A DNA stretch of 36,947 nt from Pezizomycotina sp. ARF18 (taxonomy: Eukaryota > Ascomycota): assembly GCA_002224055.1 (NCBI GenBank), contig AZLU01000099.1:43240-80186 (forward strand). The letters are read 5' to 3'. A program made the position numbers and the translations under genes. Below are positions 22,139-32,294 of this stretch, piece by piece. How positions within the stretch are numbered: position 1 is the first letter of the stretch; the number at the start of each line of letters is the position of its first letter. The notes under the pieces were generated by a model, which had not been told where the DNA came from, made no database searches, and saw only the letters and a list, made by a program, of their open reading frames with translations.

Positions 22139-24074
22139 TCAAGCAGCGTTAGGCTGCGAGCTAAACAGTCTCAGGGCAGACTCTTGAACCTTGTCCTCCT
22201 CATCTTCACCGTCGCTACTACTCTCCTCATCTACTTTCAAGCGTTGACCTAATATGCTTGAAAATAGCTCGCTATAAATCAGAGAAACTTTAGCATAAAA
22301 ATCAAAGACGGAATAAACAGAAGGAGACTCCGGAGGAAACATACTCAATCTGTTGCTCGTGCCATTCGAGGTTGTTCTCCGACGTCATAAAATTTTGCAG
22401 CTTTTCATGCACCTGATACCGCAGTTTTCTCCCCTTTGAGGCCTTCGTATCGACGTTCTTCTTCCTCTTGACGTTTAGCTCAGCGACGTCTAAGAGCGTC
22501 CATTGCATGCCAGGATTCGAGCCGCCCGTGCTCGCGTTATCTACCATCCTTTGATCCACTAGAGCTTTCAGGAGACCTGGTAGAAGTCCGTATCGTCGTA
22601 TATTTCTGGGTCCTGCTCGACATCCTTTTTCTGCAATTGCAGTGGTGCTGACGCGCGCGGAACCTCGTTCGTGAGACCAGTCTGTCCGTGTCCTGAAGAT
22701 TTTCGTGCAGCTGCGACGAAATTGTTTGCACGACGGCAGTCTGGTTCAGCTTCTTCGTCAGCGGAACTGCCGAAGCCTGTAGTTTTGAGGACCAACGTTC
22801 CAGCGTAGATGACCTCCAGCTGGTACATGACCTTTCTAGGTCTTGCAATGACGACCATGCTTCACTGAGCGAAGTTTCAGATGTGATTTCTGCATGTTTG
22901 CGCTTCTTGTTCGCTGTTCCATTGACTGAGGGTTGTTGCTGTTCCTTAGGTTTATGGCGTCCTGTCGTAGATTTGAGATCGTGTTCCATAGAGACAGCGC
23001 AGCATCTTCTGCTTCTTTTAAGCTATCGGACGCTTCCAAGTTTGGTCCCATCGAGTTTATAGCGATAACCGCTTTTTGCAGTTTAATCCGAGAATTCAAA
23101 AACGAATCAAATGCAGTCTTTCAAGACGTCAGCTTTTGAAGGCATTTCCCCCAAAAAATTTTGAAAAAAGTCATTGCGCGCTTACCCTCTGATCTCTCAC
23201 TGCAAGCCCTTTATCCACGTCTGCCTTCGCAGCCTTGGATAGATTGCTTACTGCATTCCTGCTCTGCTATTAGAAATGGCTTCCCCAACATGATAAAGAA
23301 AGGCTCGTTACGTACTTTTGGTCCTCGATCATAAGCTTCTTCAGCTGCGCGCGACGAGCGTTTTCTTCATCTGAATCCTCATCGCTTTCTTCCGCATCAT
23401 CATCGTCATCTTCCATTTCCTGGTCGCTTTGGTCTTCATTGTCGTCGCTTTCTTCTTCGTCATCGTCGTCGTCCGAAAGCTCCCCAGATTGTCGGCGTGG
23501 GCTGAATCCATTGACCTTCTTTGCTTTGGAAGACTTTGCATGAGCATTCGTCTTGGCCTCCATCTCGCTGTCCGGGTCGTCCAGCATATCTTCGTCCTCA
23601 TCCTCATCCTCCTGATCGCTACCTTCCCCGCTCAATTCTTCGAGTCTGAAGCCGAATCGAATAGCGCATCTCGGTTTACTTTTGCGCCGTCGTATTTCGG
23701 GTCAAGGTGCAGTCCTGGTTCTTTCGCAGTTTGCTCTTTCTGTTTCGTGAGAAAAGCTCATTGTCAGCCAATATCACCAAGAGCTTTAAAAAGTCAAGTG
23801 TGGGGCATTTCGTTTGCATACCCTACGGCGACGTAGTGTTCGCGGCCAGCATTCTCATCTTGCGCTTCAGCATCACTACCAGATTGGTCTTCGCTCTGCC
23901 CGTCGGAGCCGTCGTCGAAGTCGCGATCGTCCTCGGGATCGAAATCTTCACAAGACGCCCAGGTTAGTGCAAACCATTTACGCAGAGAAGAAGCAGAATG
24001 ATACCTTTAGGAACGGGATTCGACAGTTCAGCTATCTGGTCAGCGAGCGACAGAGATTTCTTCGTTGAAGTCAT
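22139..24074 (-). CDS. BFR2: Bfr2/AATF-Che-1 family ribosome biogenesis factor (frameshifted)
   Basis: A nucleolar protein of the early 90S pre-ribosome (SSU processome), needed for 18S rRNA processing. Start ATG 24074: MTSTKKSLSLADQIAELSNP (family N-terminal motif). An intron (GTATCATT...GTGAAG) precedes DFDPEDDRDFDDGSDGQSED, then NAGREHYVAVG. After a second intron come GLHLDPKYDGAKVNRDALFD and a long Asp/Glu/Ser tract interrupted by a basic KSSKAKKVNGFSPRR patch (23635-23320), then RRAQLKKLMIEDQ. The AATF leucine-zipper-like region follows (NSRIKLQKAVIAINSMGPNL, DAALSLWNTISNLRQDAINL), then SLQDLERSC, a VLSKWSSKVQAA-like block, SAVPLTKKLNQTAVVQTISS and QLHENLQDTDRLVSRTR. The C-terminal TRAUB domain reads DQRMVDNASTGGSNPGMQWT, YQVHEKLQNFMTSENNLEWH and, after an intron, SELFSSILGQRL, ending RLFSSQPNAA with stop at 22141-22139. 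Several single-base frame changes occur, mostly between 22560 and 22990. Confidence 0.93.
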
Positions 24075-24276
24075 TGTACTTATATCTTTGCTGAAATTTG
24101 GGAACACCAGTTTTGGTGCAGCGGTAAAAATTTTATCAGACGAATTTTGCATGCGCGCAGCTAACAAGAAAATTTTAAGCCTCATCTAAACGAAAGCTTG
24201 GGAATGAGCTTTTTTAACCGCGGAAACTTCCGAGTCCTCCTTCACTTCTCCAAAACTCACAAAACTCTAACGAAAC
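24075..24276. promoter_or_regulatory. divergent promoter BFR2 / IND1 with RRPE-like and PAC-like elements
   Basis: Only 202 bp separate the two start codons. On the plus strand GAAAATTTTA (24168-24177) is followed three bases later by CTCATC (24181-24186), i.e. GATGAG on the BFR2 strand. These match the cores of the RRPE (AAAATTTT) and PAC (GATGAG) elements of fungal ribosome-biogenesis promoters. A second AAAAATTTT lies at 24126-24134. They sit about 50-110 bp upstream of the BFR2 ATG. Confidence 0.6.
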
Positions 24277-25751
24277 ATGCGACTACTACATCAACAAAGA
24301 CGGCTTTCTCATCATTAAGCAGTCTACGGCATGAGAACCCATTGGTATTTACGATCGCCCGATAACAATGTCCTTCAATAAGAAATATCCATAGCTAATT
24401 CTCTTGCGATTTCCAGGGTCTGCCCCGCTCTGGCGCCCCGCCACAGATACCTCGCATGCAGCGGGGTCTGCCAACCAAGAAACCTATCGCCAGCGTTGAC
24501 AAGATAATAGCAGTATCGTCGGCGAAAGGCGGGGTCGGAAAGTCTACGATAGCCGGTATATATCACCAAATTTATCAATGTTATCAGCAAGAACGTGGTG
24601 GCTTTACAACAGGTGTAGCTAATTTTTAAGTTCGAACCCCAACGCAGCCAACCTCGCGATAGCCCTGGCAAGGCAAGGTCGACGGACTGGTCTTCTGGAC
24701 ACCGACATCTTCGGGCCGTCAGTTCCGCGCCTGCTCAACCTCTCCGGCGAACCAAGGCTATCATCCAGTGCTGTCTTCCCGTTTCCCCGCTCCTTTCTCT
24801 TTCACCCCTTAACGCAATCGCAACAACCCGTACTCATTGGTCACTCCGGTGGGTACTCTTAGATAACCAATTGATCCCGCTATCCAACTACGGCGTCAAG
24901 TCCATGTCAATGGGCTACCTTGTCGACCCGAGAGCGCCGTCGTATGGCGGGACTGATGGTGATGAAAGCGCTGCAGCAGCTCCTGCACGAGGTGGACTGG
25001 GGCGGCCTCGACGTCCTCGTCATGGACCTACCACCTGGTACAGGTGATACCCAGCTCACGATTACGCAACAAGTTCAGTTGGACGGTATGCATCATCCTT
25101 GAAAAGCCGGAATGCGGTTATTTTGCATGAACTCCTTCGAAAGTTTAATTAAGTGCTATATATTTTTTATTTTTATCTTTTTGGACTAACTGGGTAGTTC
25201 CATCCAGGCGCCATTGTTGTATCGACCCCACAAGATATCGCGCTCATCGATGCTATTAAAGGGATTGAAATGTTCAAAAGGTCAATGTTCCGGTGAGTAG
25301 AAAAGACCAAAAGGAGAGAGAGAAGGAAATAAAAGAGAGCTCTACTTCTATTTTGTTAATTTTTTCGTCTTCTCTTTCTTCATGCACTTAAGCGCCGATT
25401 GGGAGATTACACATCATGTGGATGAAATTACTGTCCCATTTCTATTCCCTTTCATTTTTTTTTCGCTGAAGATTTTAGGGCTACCCTTATAGATCCTTGG
25501 AATGGTCCAGAATATGAGTATGTTCTGCTGCCCAAACTGCAATCACCTGACGCACATATTCGGCAGCGATGGTGTGCGCCGCGAGTGCTCCAAGCGTGGA
25601 TCGAGCTGCTCGGAGATATCCGCTCGACGCCGGAATTTGCGAAGACGCCGACCGAGGTAAACCTTCCGTCGCCGCGAAGCCGGAAAGCCCCGCCGCTCGC
25701 TCGTTCATCGAGATTGCGGAGAAAGTCTGCAAGACACTGTGGAGTTCATGA
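24277..25751 (+). CDS. IND1: mitochondrial Fe-S P-loop NTPase Ind1 (NUBPL), complex I assembly (five exons, frameshifted)
   Basis: Ind1 is a Mrp/NBP35-family ATPase of the mitochondrial matrix that delivers 4Fe-4S clusters to respiratory complex I. The ATG at 24277 opens a short presequence ([11 protein letters not shown]), then [28 protein letters not shown] and the deviant Walker [11 protein letters not shown]. Intron 1 is 24556-24647. Next are [20 protein letters not shown] with [17 protein letters not shown]; intron 2, 24769-24862; [40 protein letters not shown] and [20 protein letters not shown] (Walker B/PPGTGD); intron 3, 25086-25207; [20 protein letters not shown]; intron 4, 25293-25478; and [15 protein letters not shown], whose CPNC is the cluster-binding CxxC. 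The end is [46 protein letters not shown] and TGA 25749-25751. There are at least five one- or two-base frame changes, for instance near 24320, 24935 and 25600. It is divergent from BFR2. Confidence 0.94.
24556..24647 (+). other. IND1: intron 1 of IND1
   Basis: GTATAT donor and AACGCAG acceptor; splicing joins STIA to [10 protein letters not shown] with frame kept. Confidence 0.8.
25086..25207 (+). other. IND1: intron 3 of IND1
   Basis: GTATGC donor after QVQLDG and TCCATCCAG acceptor before [10 protein letters not shown]; splicing restores the Gly codon. Confidence 0.85.
25293..25478 (+). other. IND1: intron 4 of IND1
   Basis: GTGAGTAG donor and GATTTTAG acceptor, T-rich; it lies between the IEMFK and LGMVQNMS blocks. 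Confidence 0.75.
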
Positions 25752-26158
25752 ATTTTCGTGATCCTCCGCCCCCAGAGAGGATGTTGTGAAAGAGAGCAAA
25801 AACAAGCAGAATGGTATTTTAGCCATCTATGAATTTTAAATTTTTTTTTTCTTGCAATTCTTCTCTTGATGATTGTTCGCAAACGTTCACCGTGGTATTG
25901 TACGATAATGCATTCATCAATCTTTCGTCCAAATGGCCAAAACTCTATAATTTTTTTTGTAAGACAAAAAAGAATATTTAATGCATACAACATCATATCC
26001 CCAACCCTTTGCCCCGCATGCCACCGTTACGATCGAAATCAGGGTAAAGGTAAGTTGCCTATCAAAATAGAAAAAGACAAAAGGTGTATCGTTGTGTTTC
26101 TGGGGAACCAGCGAACTCGGACAATTTTTTTCCCTTTGAGACCCTTTTTTAACAAGAT
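25752..26158. other. convergent spacer between IND1 and the CHY zinc-finger gene
   Basis: About 400 bp of AT-rich sequence between two tail-to-tail genes. Nothing beyond T-rich stretches is visible; the open frames crossing it (25487-25996 minus, 25866-26213 plus) run into neighbouring coding sequence and are not family-like. Confidence 0.5.
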
Positions 26159-29100
26159 TCAGTGCCCCAATCGCTTGTATTTTCTCGGATCCTTCCTGGA
26201 CATGCGCACCTGATCTCGGGTGCCTATTGCGGGATCGTCAACATGGAACATTATAGCAGGGAAATAATGATGAAAAGCAAAATGCTATAGGTATGTGCAA
26301 CAATAAGAAAATGAATAATCATCGTCTACGAAGGGATAAATAATAATGCGGCGGGGAAAAAAAGTGAAAATCCCTAAAGAGGGCTTGTGAATGATGATGG
26401 AAGTGTGAAATAACCAAATATCCACTCACCTTTGCCGCCTCCCAAAACCAGTACGGCGGGGCAGGAAGCTATGCCCACAGAATTTACATTCTTGTTTAAA
26501 ATACCTGAAAAGAAAAATTAAGACGAAGAGGAAGAAGTGGAAAAAAGAACCATTGGCCGGATTAGAAAAATAAATAAAAATTATACTTTCGTGAGGATGA
26601 ACGAAAAACGGTTAAATGGAAAGATAGCCTTACTGTTCGACTACACATTCCGCAAATCTGCGGGGAAATAACAAAAAGTAAACAAAAGAAGCGAATTAGC
26701 ACACGAAGTTATTATAGTCAATGAGGAGTATAGAGACGTCAGCCGTAACAATTAAAAAATATATTAAAAAAAGTATTTTTGGGGGTGGCGCTTAGGAATG
26801 GACTCGCTTTGTTTTGTATGAAAAGACAGCGCACTGCGGAGTACAGTTTTGGACGATTGTGCAGAAAGAAATGTTTCTTGTCCAGTCATTTCGCAAGAGC
26901 GAACAAATGCAAAATGTAAACAAAAAGGGAGGATATACACGTACCATTCGATTAGCATGCTCATAAGGATGCTTATTAGTCTCACTAGCTCCTTCGTCGT
27001 GGCATTTTTCGCAAGAGAACTACCGAGGAAGATAAGATGGAAGCAGGAACAAAAATCAGCCCGAAACGAAACGTGACGAAAAACAACTAGGGTAAGCCGT
27101 TCGGGATATACACATACAACTCGGTTGCAGCTATTGATGTAATATCGCAAGGTTAAAAAAGGGGGTCATGTCAGTTAGCTCTATTTTTCGTACAACCCAT
27201 AGCGAAGAGAACTGCGGTGTTTGATCGGCCCTGGCCTACCATGAGAATCTGCAGCGAAGAAAAAGTAAGTCAGCCCAGGATACCACATATTTTAAACGGA
27301 TGTTAGCAAAAGGAGCCGAATAATATCGTGTGGATGTCGTCATTTCGCAATAAAGTGTTTGAAAAGAAATTATAAAGAAAATGAATAACTGCAAAAAAAA
27401 GAAAATATAGACACGAAAAAGGAGAGCAAAAATAAATAAAAACAGGTGTGGGGGCGGCTGTGATCCAAATCGTCCCGACAGAATGGAACCCCTATCTGGT
27501 TGAAGTGTTTTGGATTTCTATTCCGAATGGTAGATCGGCAAGAAAAAAAAGGAGGGTATTGTAAAATAATAATAATAATAAGAAATGGAGGGTGGGAATC
27601 CACGATTTCCTCCCAAAAAGACAAGAGATCGTGAAGAAAACGAGAAAGGAAAGGAGGGAGACAAGGCTGCCACGACCGTGGTAAGGGGTATTGAGGAAGT
27701 TATTGGATAAGACTTGTATTCCCAAAGCAGTGGAAAAAGAGCTTCAACTTGCCTGAACCATCGAGTCTTTTCCTGTTCAAAATCAAACGACGTTCGTTTA
27801 GCTAAAAGATTCTTTGAGAATATCTGGAAGTATCTGGGAATCGGCTTTCACCTGTAATGCGAACATGCTCCTGCAAGAAAACGGAATTATTTGTAAGTAC
27901 GAGACCATGAATCCGTTTAGTCTTGGAGGCAAGTGTGCTTACCATTCATCGGCAGTGGACTCCACTAACGAGTCCAAGCTTCTCAGTCGCCTATAAACTC
28001 ATCCGCGTTTCAAAGTGTGAGCACGAGACTTAATCTCTATTCTGAGCGAATAAACACAATCCAGCAGCAACAAAGGGAAAGGATCCGCTCGGAGTATAAT
28101 AATGAGATAATCAATGAATGAGGCGTACCGTATTATGACTATCGTTATAATACTGGCGGTACACATATTCACAAGTGAGTTTTTTTTAAAAAAAAATTTT
28201 TTTTTCTTAGTTTTAAAAAAAGAAAACGGTGGTGTGTGGATGTTTGGGGAACCGGGTAATGTTTCATCACGAGGCCATCGCCGGGGTAGAAAGGACGAAA
28301 AGGAAGCAAAAGAGACTCACCTTGCGACCCACACGGACGTTTTGATCCAATGAACTATGGAGTGATGTACACGTCAATAGTCAAACAAAAAAAAAAAACC
28401 AGCCATTTAGACTCTCCAACTACAGCCGCTCCTCTCGACCGTGGTCCGTGGATGCGTCCCAGAAGAAAAGCAAAAAAAGAAATAAAAGAGAGAGGAGGTC
28501 AGTGGAAATATCGGAGTGCCCCCGAATAAGGGAAGGTGCGCAAAAGCACCGGAATAGAAATTTTAAGCAAAGTATCCAAAATGGTACTTGCTAACAAAGG
28601 GAAAAAATAAGGTGAAAATAGATAGGAAAAAATCAAGATTTCGTGATATATCGTATCACGTTGGCTTTCAGGTGTATTTCTTCTTGTTCCGGCGCTCTTT
28701 GGGATTTCGTCCGAGATTTTCTCGCCCGAGGATGTTATTGGGGAACTTACGTGCATCAAGAGAGATCTTCAGAAGCTTGATGTCCGGGATAAAGACCCCT
28801 TGGCGAGAAAAAAAGAAAAAATAAAGTTAGTGGTACCAGACCTCCGGGGCACCATTGCTTAAAATGTCAGAAGTAGAGGTACATACTCATTTCCGCAAAA
28901 CAGCTCCGGCAGTTGTCTGTATGTCTGCGCTCTAGTAAGGCCGGTAATCGGAGTCGACATTGTCGTTGAGCATGCCGCACAAGTAGGAATGAAGTCGCTG
29001 ATCGTAAGTAAATCATTTAACGTCAGTAAGTAACGGGTTAATATCTTATCCTAACAGAGATAGAGAGATGCAACGTACGAAGAAGAACATCGTAAGAGCA

Positions 29101-30982
29101 CCCTGCAAGGTCCAAAAAGCCCCTCTTGAGTTATGCTCGTGGATGAGCTCTTTTCTGAATTCTATTTTGTCAGTGATGTTAGTATCAAACTCAATTGAAA
29201 CCAATCAGTGGGGAAATGTTATATCTCTTTGTATGATAGTAACCATACCGATTCCAAAACGTTGGCGCACATAGCATCCTAATAGCTTTGTACGCTGCGG
29301 AGCTTTGCCATCTTTGGGCTAAGTCCCGTTATATCTCCTGTAGCTTTGCAGCGGTTGCACTTGATACTAATTCAGCGTACTTATCTCCAAGACCTCAATT
29401 CCTTTGAGCAAGATACCCGGGAACGAGATCGAGGTGCCACGTTCTTCGACGGGTTGTGAAGAACCAGGACTGCATTGTCATCTACTGCTCGTCCTCACCA
29501 TCCCCCTCTCGTATAAGTCGTCGTCTTCTTCGTCGCTTATGAAAACGTCCGGCCCAAGTTCTGGCTCGAAATCCGAGGATTCGTCTCCAGAATCTCCAAC
29601 TTCAGAGTCGTTACCATCATCGTCCTGCTCAGGAGACGGTTTTTCGTATCAAGCTTTTCGGGGTGAGGACTATAGATATATGCGGCCCTGTCTCCGTATG
29701 GGTTCTCGCCAACGTGATGAGATTCAGCTACATTTAGGGCGGCGTGCCGGCAACAGCTTTGGGAGGAACCTCCTTGGCCTTTGTTTCAGCTGTTTCGCAA
29801 GTGTAATATCATTCTCCTGACTCAAGAGCGGTGATATTCAAGGAGAGATAATTGAGGTGGCTCATCAAGGGATATACCAGGATTCTCCTGGACCCTTTTC
29901 TCAAAGTTTTGAGCCACAGTATCTGCCAGACCTTGGTGAGATGCATTTAAAAGCTCGATCTTGCAAGGTTTCAGAGGATATCAGTATAGGAATGATCAAG
30001 CGCGCAGAGTGACTGCGTGGAACGCTATCGGTAGTTGAGGCTTTCGCCGTATTTGAAGCGGGACAACATAAAGACCGTCGCCAATCTTCTGGAAGGCTTC
30101 AGATTGCCTAAATCGAGCTTCAAGCTGCCGCACATCCGCCTCTCTTTTCGACCTCGCTGCGGACTTCTCGGGCTCGAGAACTGGGGCTCGATCTCGGGGA
30201 CTTGCACCGGTGCAGGTTTGGAAAATTCAATTGCCTCCGGGAGGTCCAAAATCCGGGGTTTGTTTTCTCTGATGTCTGCAGATGTTTCCAGTGGCACATT
30301 CGCAGCTGGATTTCGAATATTTGGTATGATTTTGATCGTCGAGGCCTTCTCGGCGCCTAGATACAGCTCAAGCTTGTTATCCAGGGAGTTGAGAAGGTCT
30401 AGAAGCCTCGTGCTTTGTGACGAAATCTCGACAGATTTTGCGAAGCCATTTTCTATATTGATCTGATGACGCGCGGGATGTTGTCATTAAGCACCCTTAT
30501 CGAAGGCTCAAACCCTTCCTTCGGGTACTCTTCAGGTACCGAAAGCGCCAAACGCAGCTCGTCAAGTTCGAAGGGAAAGTCTTCGTTTTGTTTGAGCGTG
30601 ATCTTGAAGTTGGTTGGCCCGTCCGGTTCAAATAGTCACCGTATCGGTCTTCAACTGCTTGATCTCGTTTGCGCGTCTCGTTTTGGGTTGTCCTCCCTGG
30701 CCTAGTTGGTCTGCAATCGAAAGTTAGTATGGCTATCTAGCTAGGGTCAGATCTCACAGGAACTTCACTTATTTTTTTAAAAAATTTTTTTTTAATTTCA
30801 TTTTATTTATTTATTTTTTCAAGGGCTTGAAAAAAAAAAAACGTGAAATAGCCGATTCAAAGGACGTTTTGTATGTACTTCTGACCACTCGTGACTGATT
30901 CACCACAGGGAAGCTTCTTTGAGGTTGACCCACCACCACACCGCCCCGCTTTGCGAGCTTGACTTATCGGGTCTTGATCCAT
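26159..30982 (-). CDS. RWD + CHY-type zinc-finger protein, large multi-exon gene (frameshifted)
   Basis: A fungal zinc-finger protein of unproved function; CHY fingers bind several zincs and occur in Hot13 and in E3 ligases such as Pirh2. A possible first exon starts at ATG 30982 (MDQDPISQARKAGR). Exon 2 begins at 30710 after CGATTGCAG: QPKTRRANEIKQLKTDTVTI, then an RWD-like fold with FKITLKQNEDFPFELDELRL, ALSVPEEYPKE, PSIRVLNDNIPRA, QINIENGFAKSVEISSQSTR and LLDLLNSLDNKLELYLGAEK. Next come DVRQLEARF, FEKRVQENPGISL, an acidic tract near 29640-29520, ERGTSISFPG, KCNRCKATGDI (CxxC), LIHEHNSRGAF, FIPTCAACST, then VFIPDIKLLKISLDA (exon 28798-28751). The CHY core is split over small exons: SCEKCHDEG with HPYEHANRM (27019-26945), ICGMCSR (26657-26634), ECKFCGHSFLPRR (26504-26430) and TRDQVRMSRKDPRKYKR (26223-26159, TGA). 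The C-x-HY/WFRF part should lie near 27250-27150 but is not clearly readable. Many frame changes. Confidence 0.8.
26634..26657 (-). other. 24-nt micro-exon of the CHY zinc-finger gene
   Basis: CCCCGCAG acceptor and GTAAGG donor flank 24 nt encoding ICGMCSRT, the CxxC pair expected right after HPYEHANRM. The true exon may be 26 nt, because the frame into the next exon is off and an SREQ reading is expected. Confidence 0.7.
27020..28750 (-). other. intron-rich part of the CHY gene with a 1.5-kb stretch of little identified coding sequence
   Basis: Between the SLDA exon (ends 28751) and the SCEKCHDEG exon (starts 27019) only a few dozen residues are expected. I see possible coding pieces near 28725-28690 (ENLGRNPKERRNKKK) and 27252-27195 (candidate start of the CHY finger), and a possible short exon ending QNVRVGRK with a GTGAGT donor near 28296. 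The rest is AT-rich with an AT-tract palindrome at 28180-28205 and an AAT repeat near 27566-27580. It may be several long introns or an insertion. Confidence 0.45.
28180..28205. repeat. T8-A9-T9 tract palindrome
   Basis: Consecutive T, A and T homopolymers form self-complementary AT tracts inside the presumed intron of the CHY gene. Confidence 0.88.
30773..30793. repeat. poly-T/poly-A/poly-T palindromic AT tract
   Basis: T and A runs of seven to nine bases lie back to back in the intron or promoter just upstream of the second exon of the CHY gene. Confidence 0.85.
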
Positions 30983-31290
30983 ACCTGCTCTAAACTCTCA
31001 GCAGAAATGGAGTATATGACGTTAAAAAAAAGGCCTCTGACTTTAATCGAAGGGCAAAAGTAAGCGGCAAGCAACCAAATTTAAATGAAACTTCGGGGCG
31101 CCCTCCAACGTGGAATTAGTTAGACGAAAAGAAAGAAAACGTACTAATACTATCAGAAGTAGTTGGTTGTCAGTCGAAATTTCAAGATGTCCCTGTTGGT
31201 TTGGACGGTCGTGCTTTGTTTTTTTATTTTATTTTTTTCAAAGAGGTCACCTGCGAAAATGCCGGTTCGGTTCTGAATGAAAAAGAAAAG

Positions 31291-31318
31291 TATATATATA
31301 TATAAAGGGGGGGGGGGG
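31291..31318. repeat. (TA)7 repeat followed by G12 run
   Basis: A short TA microsatellite runs through AAA into twelve G. A G12 run is unusual in this AT-rich surrounding. Confidence 0.85.
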
Positions 31319-31689
31319 ACTTTTCCAAGATCCGTCGTGATCTCTGAAGCTGCTGCAGGACACCCTCTTTTTATCCTCTTCTTCTTTCTTTTTTAATTAT
31401 CTGACAATTCTAGGTAGTGCTCTCCCCCTTTCATGCAACGGCATCCGGGCCGCTATGAGTGAGTGAAATATGCTTGTGCTTGTGTAAAGAATTAGTTGCC
31501 TTCCTCTATTCCTTTTGCGGTAGAGAATCTGCCGTTTGAATGCCGTGAAGCATTAGTTTCGGTGGTGTTTCGGTGGATGGGGATGCCTGCGTAGAGTAGT
31601 GAGGAAAAGAGTCACACGCCCCCCACGCCCCCAATTCCGTCATTACTTTGGAGGATAATTAAAGCGAACTGTGCAGCGCAGAAGCAAGC

Positions 31690-31710
31690 AAAAAAAAAAA
31701 AAAAAAAAAA
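31690..31710. repeat. poly-A run (21 A)
   Basis: Uninterrupted A homopolymer in the gene-poor right arm. Confidence 0.9.
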
Positions 31711-32270
31711 GACTCATATTGCACAACCACTTATTCACTTTACTCTTTTTATTACTTCTAAGCGGTTAATTTGAATGATCTGCGTCAAGTTTGTGAATAA
31801 CAACCTATATATCTGGGCGAACCCTGATTCGTATCCAATCTGACTATCACCCCTGCTTTGTTCTTCAGCCTTTGCCATCGTAAATCAATCTGCGTCTTCA
31901 TAATGAGTCGTTCTTGCTTCGGCGCAGGGGATAGATTACGGCGTAATAACCGAAAGGATTTAAGTAAGGGTTTCTACAATTGCGGTAATGGTAGTGGGAA
32001 TTGGTTTGCCTCTGTGATCCTACTCAATCGCAAAAGGAGATGTGTAACAATCCTACTCGATATAGAATAATAGGAATCGATACTGCGTCTTCGCTCTGTC
32101 TTGCAATAAAATGTTGCCCTGGCTTGTTAGAGTATTGATTGATATAAGGAATTCCTTCACAAGCAATAGGGAATAACGAACAGAAATAGCGTTTACCTAG
32201 CCATTTCCTCAAGAACAGGGAACAGTACAGTTTTAGTCTCGCAGTCTTTCAGAGGTCTACGAGACTATAC

Positions 32271-32294
32271 TTTTTTTTTTTTTTTTTTTTTTTT
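32271..32294. repeat. poly-T run (24 T)
   Basis: Uninterrupted T homopolymer in the gene-poor right arm. Confidence 0.9.

Noticed and set aside
23320-23640. Acidic Asp/Glu/Ser tract as a separate low-complexity gene; overlapping frames 23341-23607 and 23429-23836 also look long
   Set aside because: The tract is the normal acidic N-terminal part of BFR2. The other frames are shadows of repetitive GAT/GAA codons.
24632-24660. GTTCGAACCCC, resembling the T-arm (B box) of a tRNA gene
   Set aside because: It overlaps the end of IND1 intron 1 and the following exon, and there is no matching D-arm, anticodon arm or acceptor stem at the right distance.
638-25751. Block of pseudogenes in a decaying chromosome segment
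   Set aside because: Only indels are seen; catalytic and metal-binding residues and splice sites are intact in nine unrelated essential-type genes. Assembly error is simpler.
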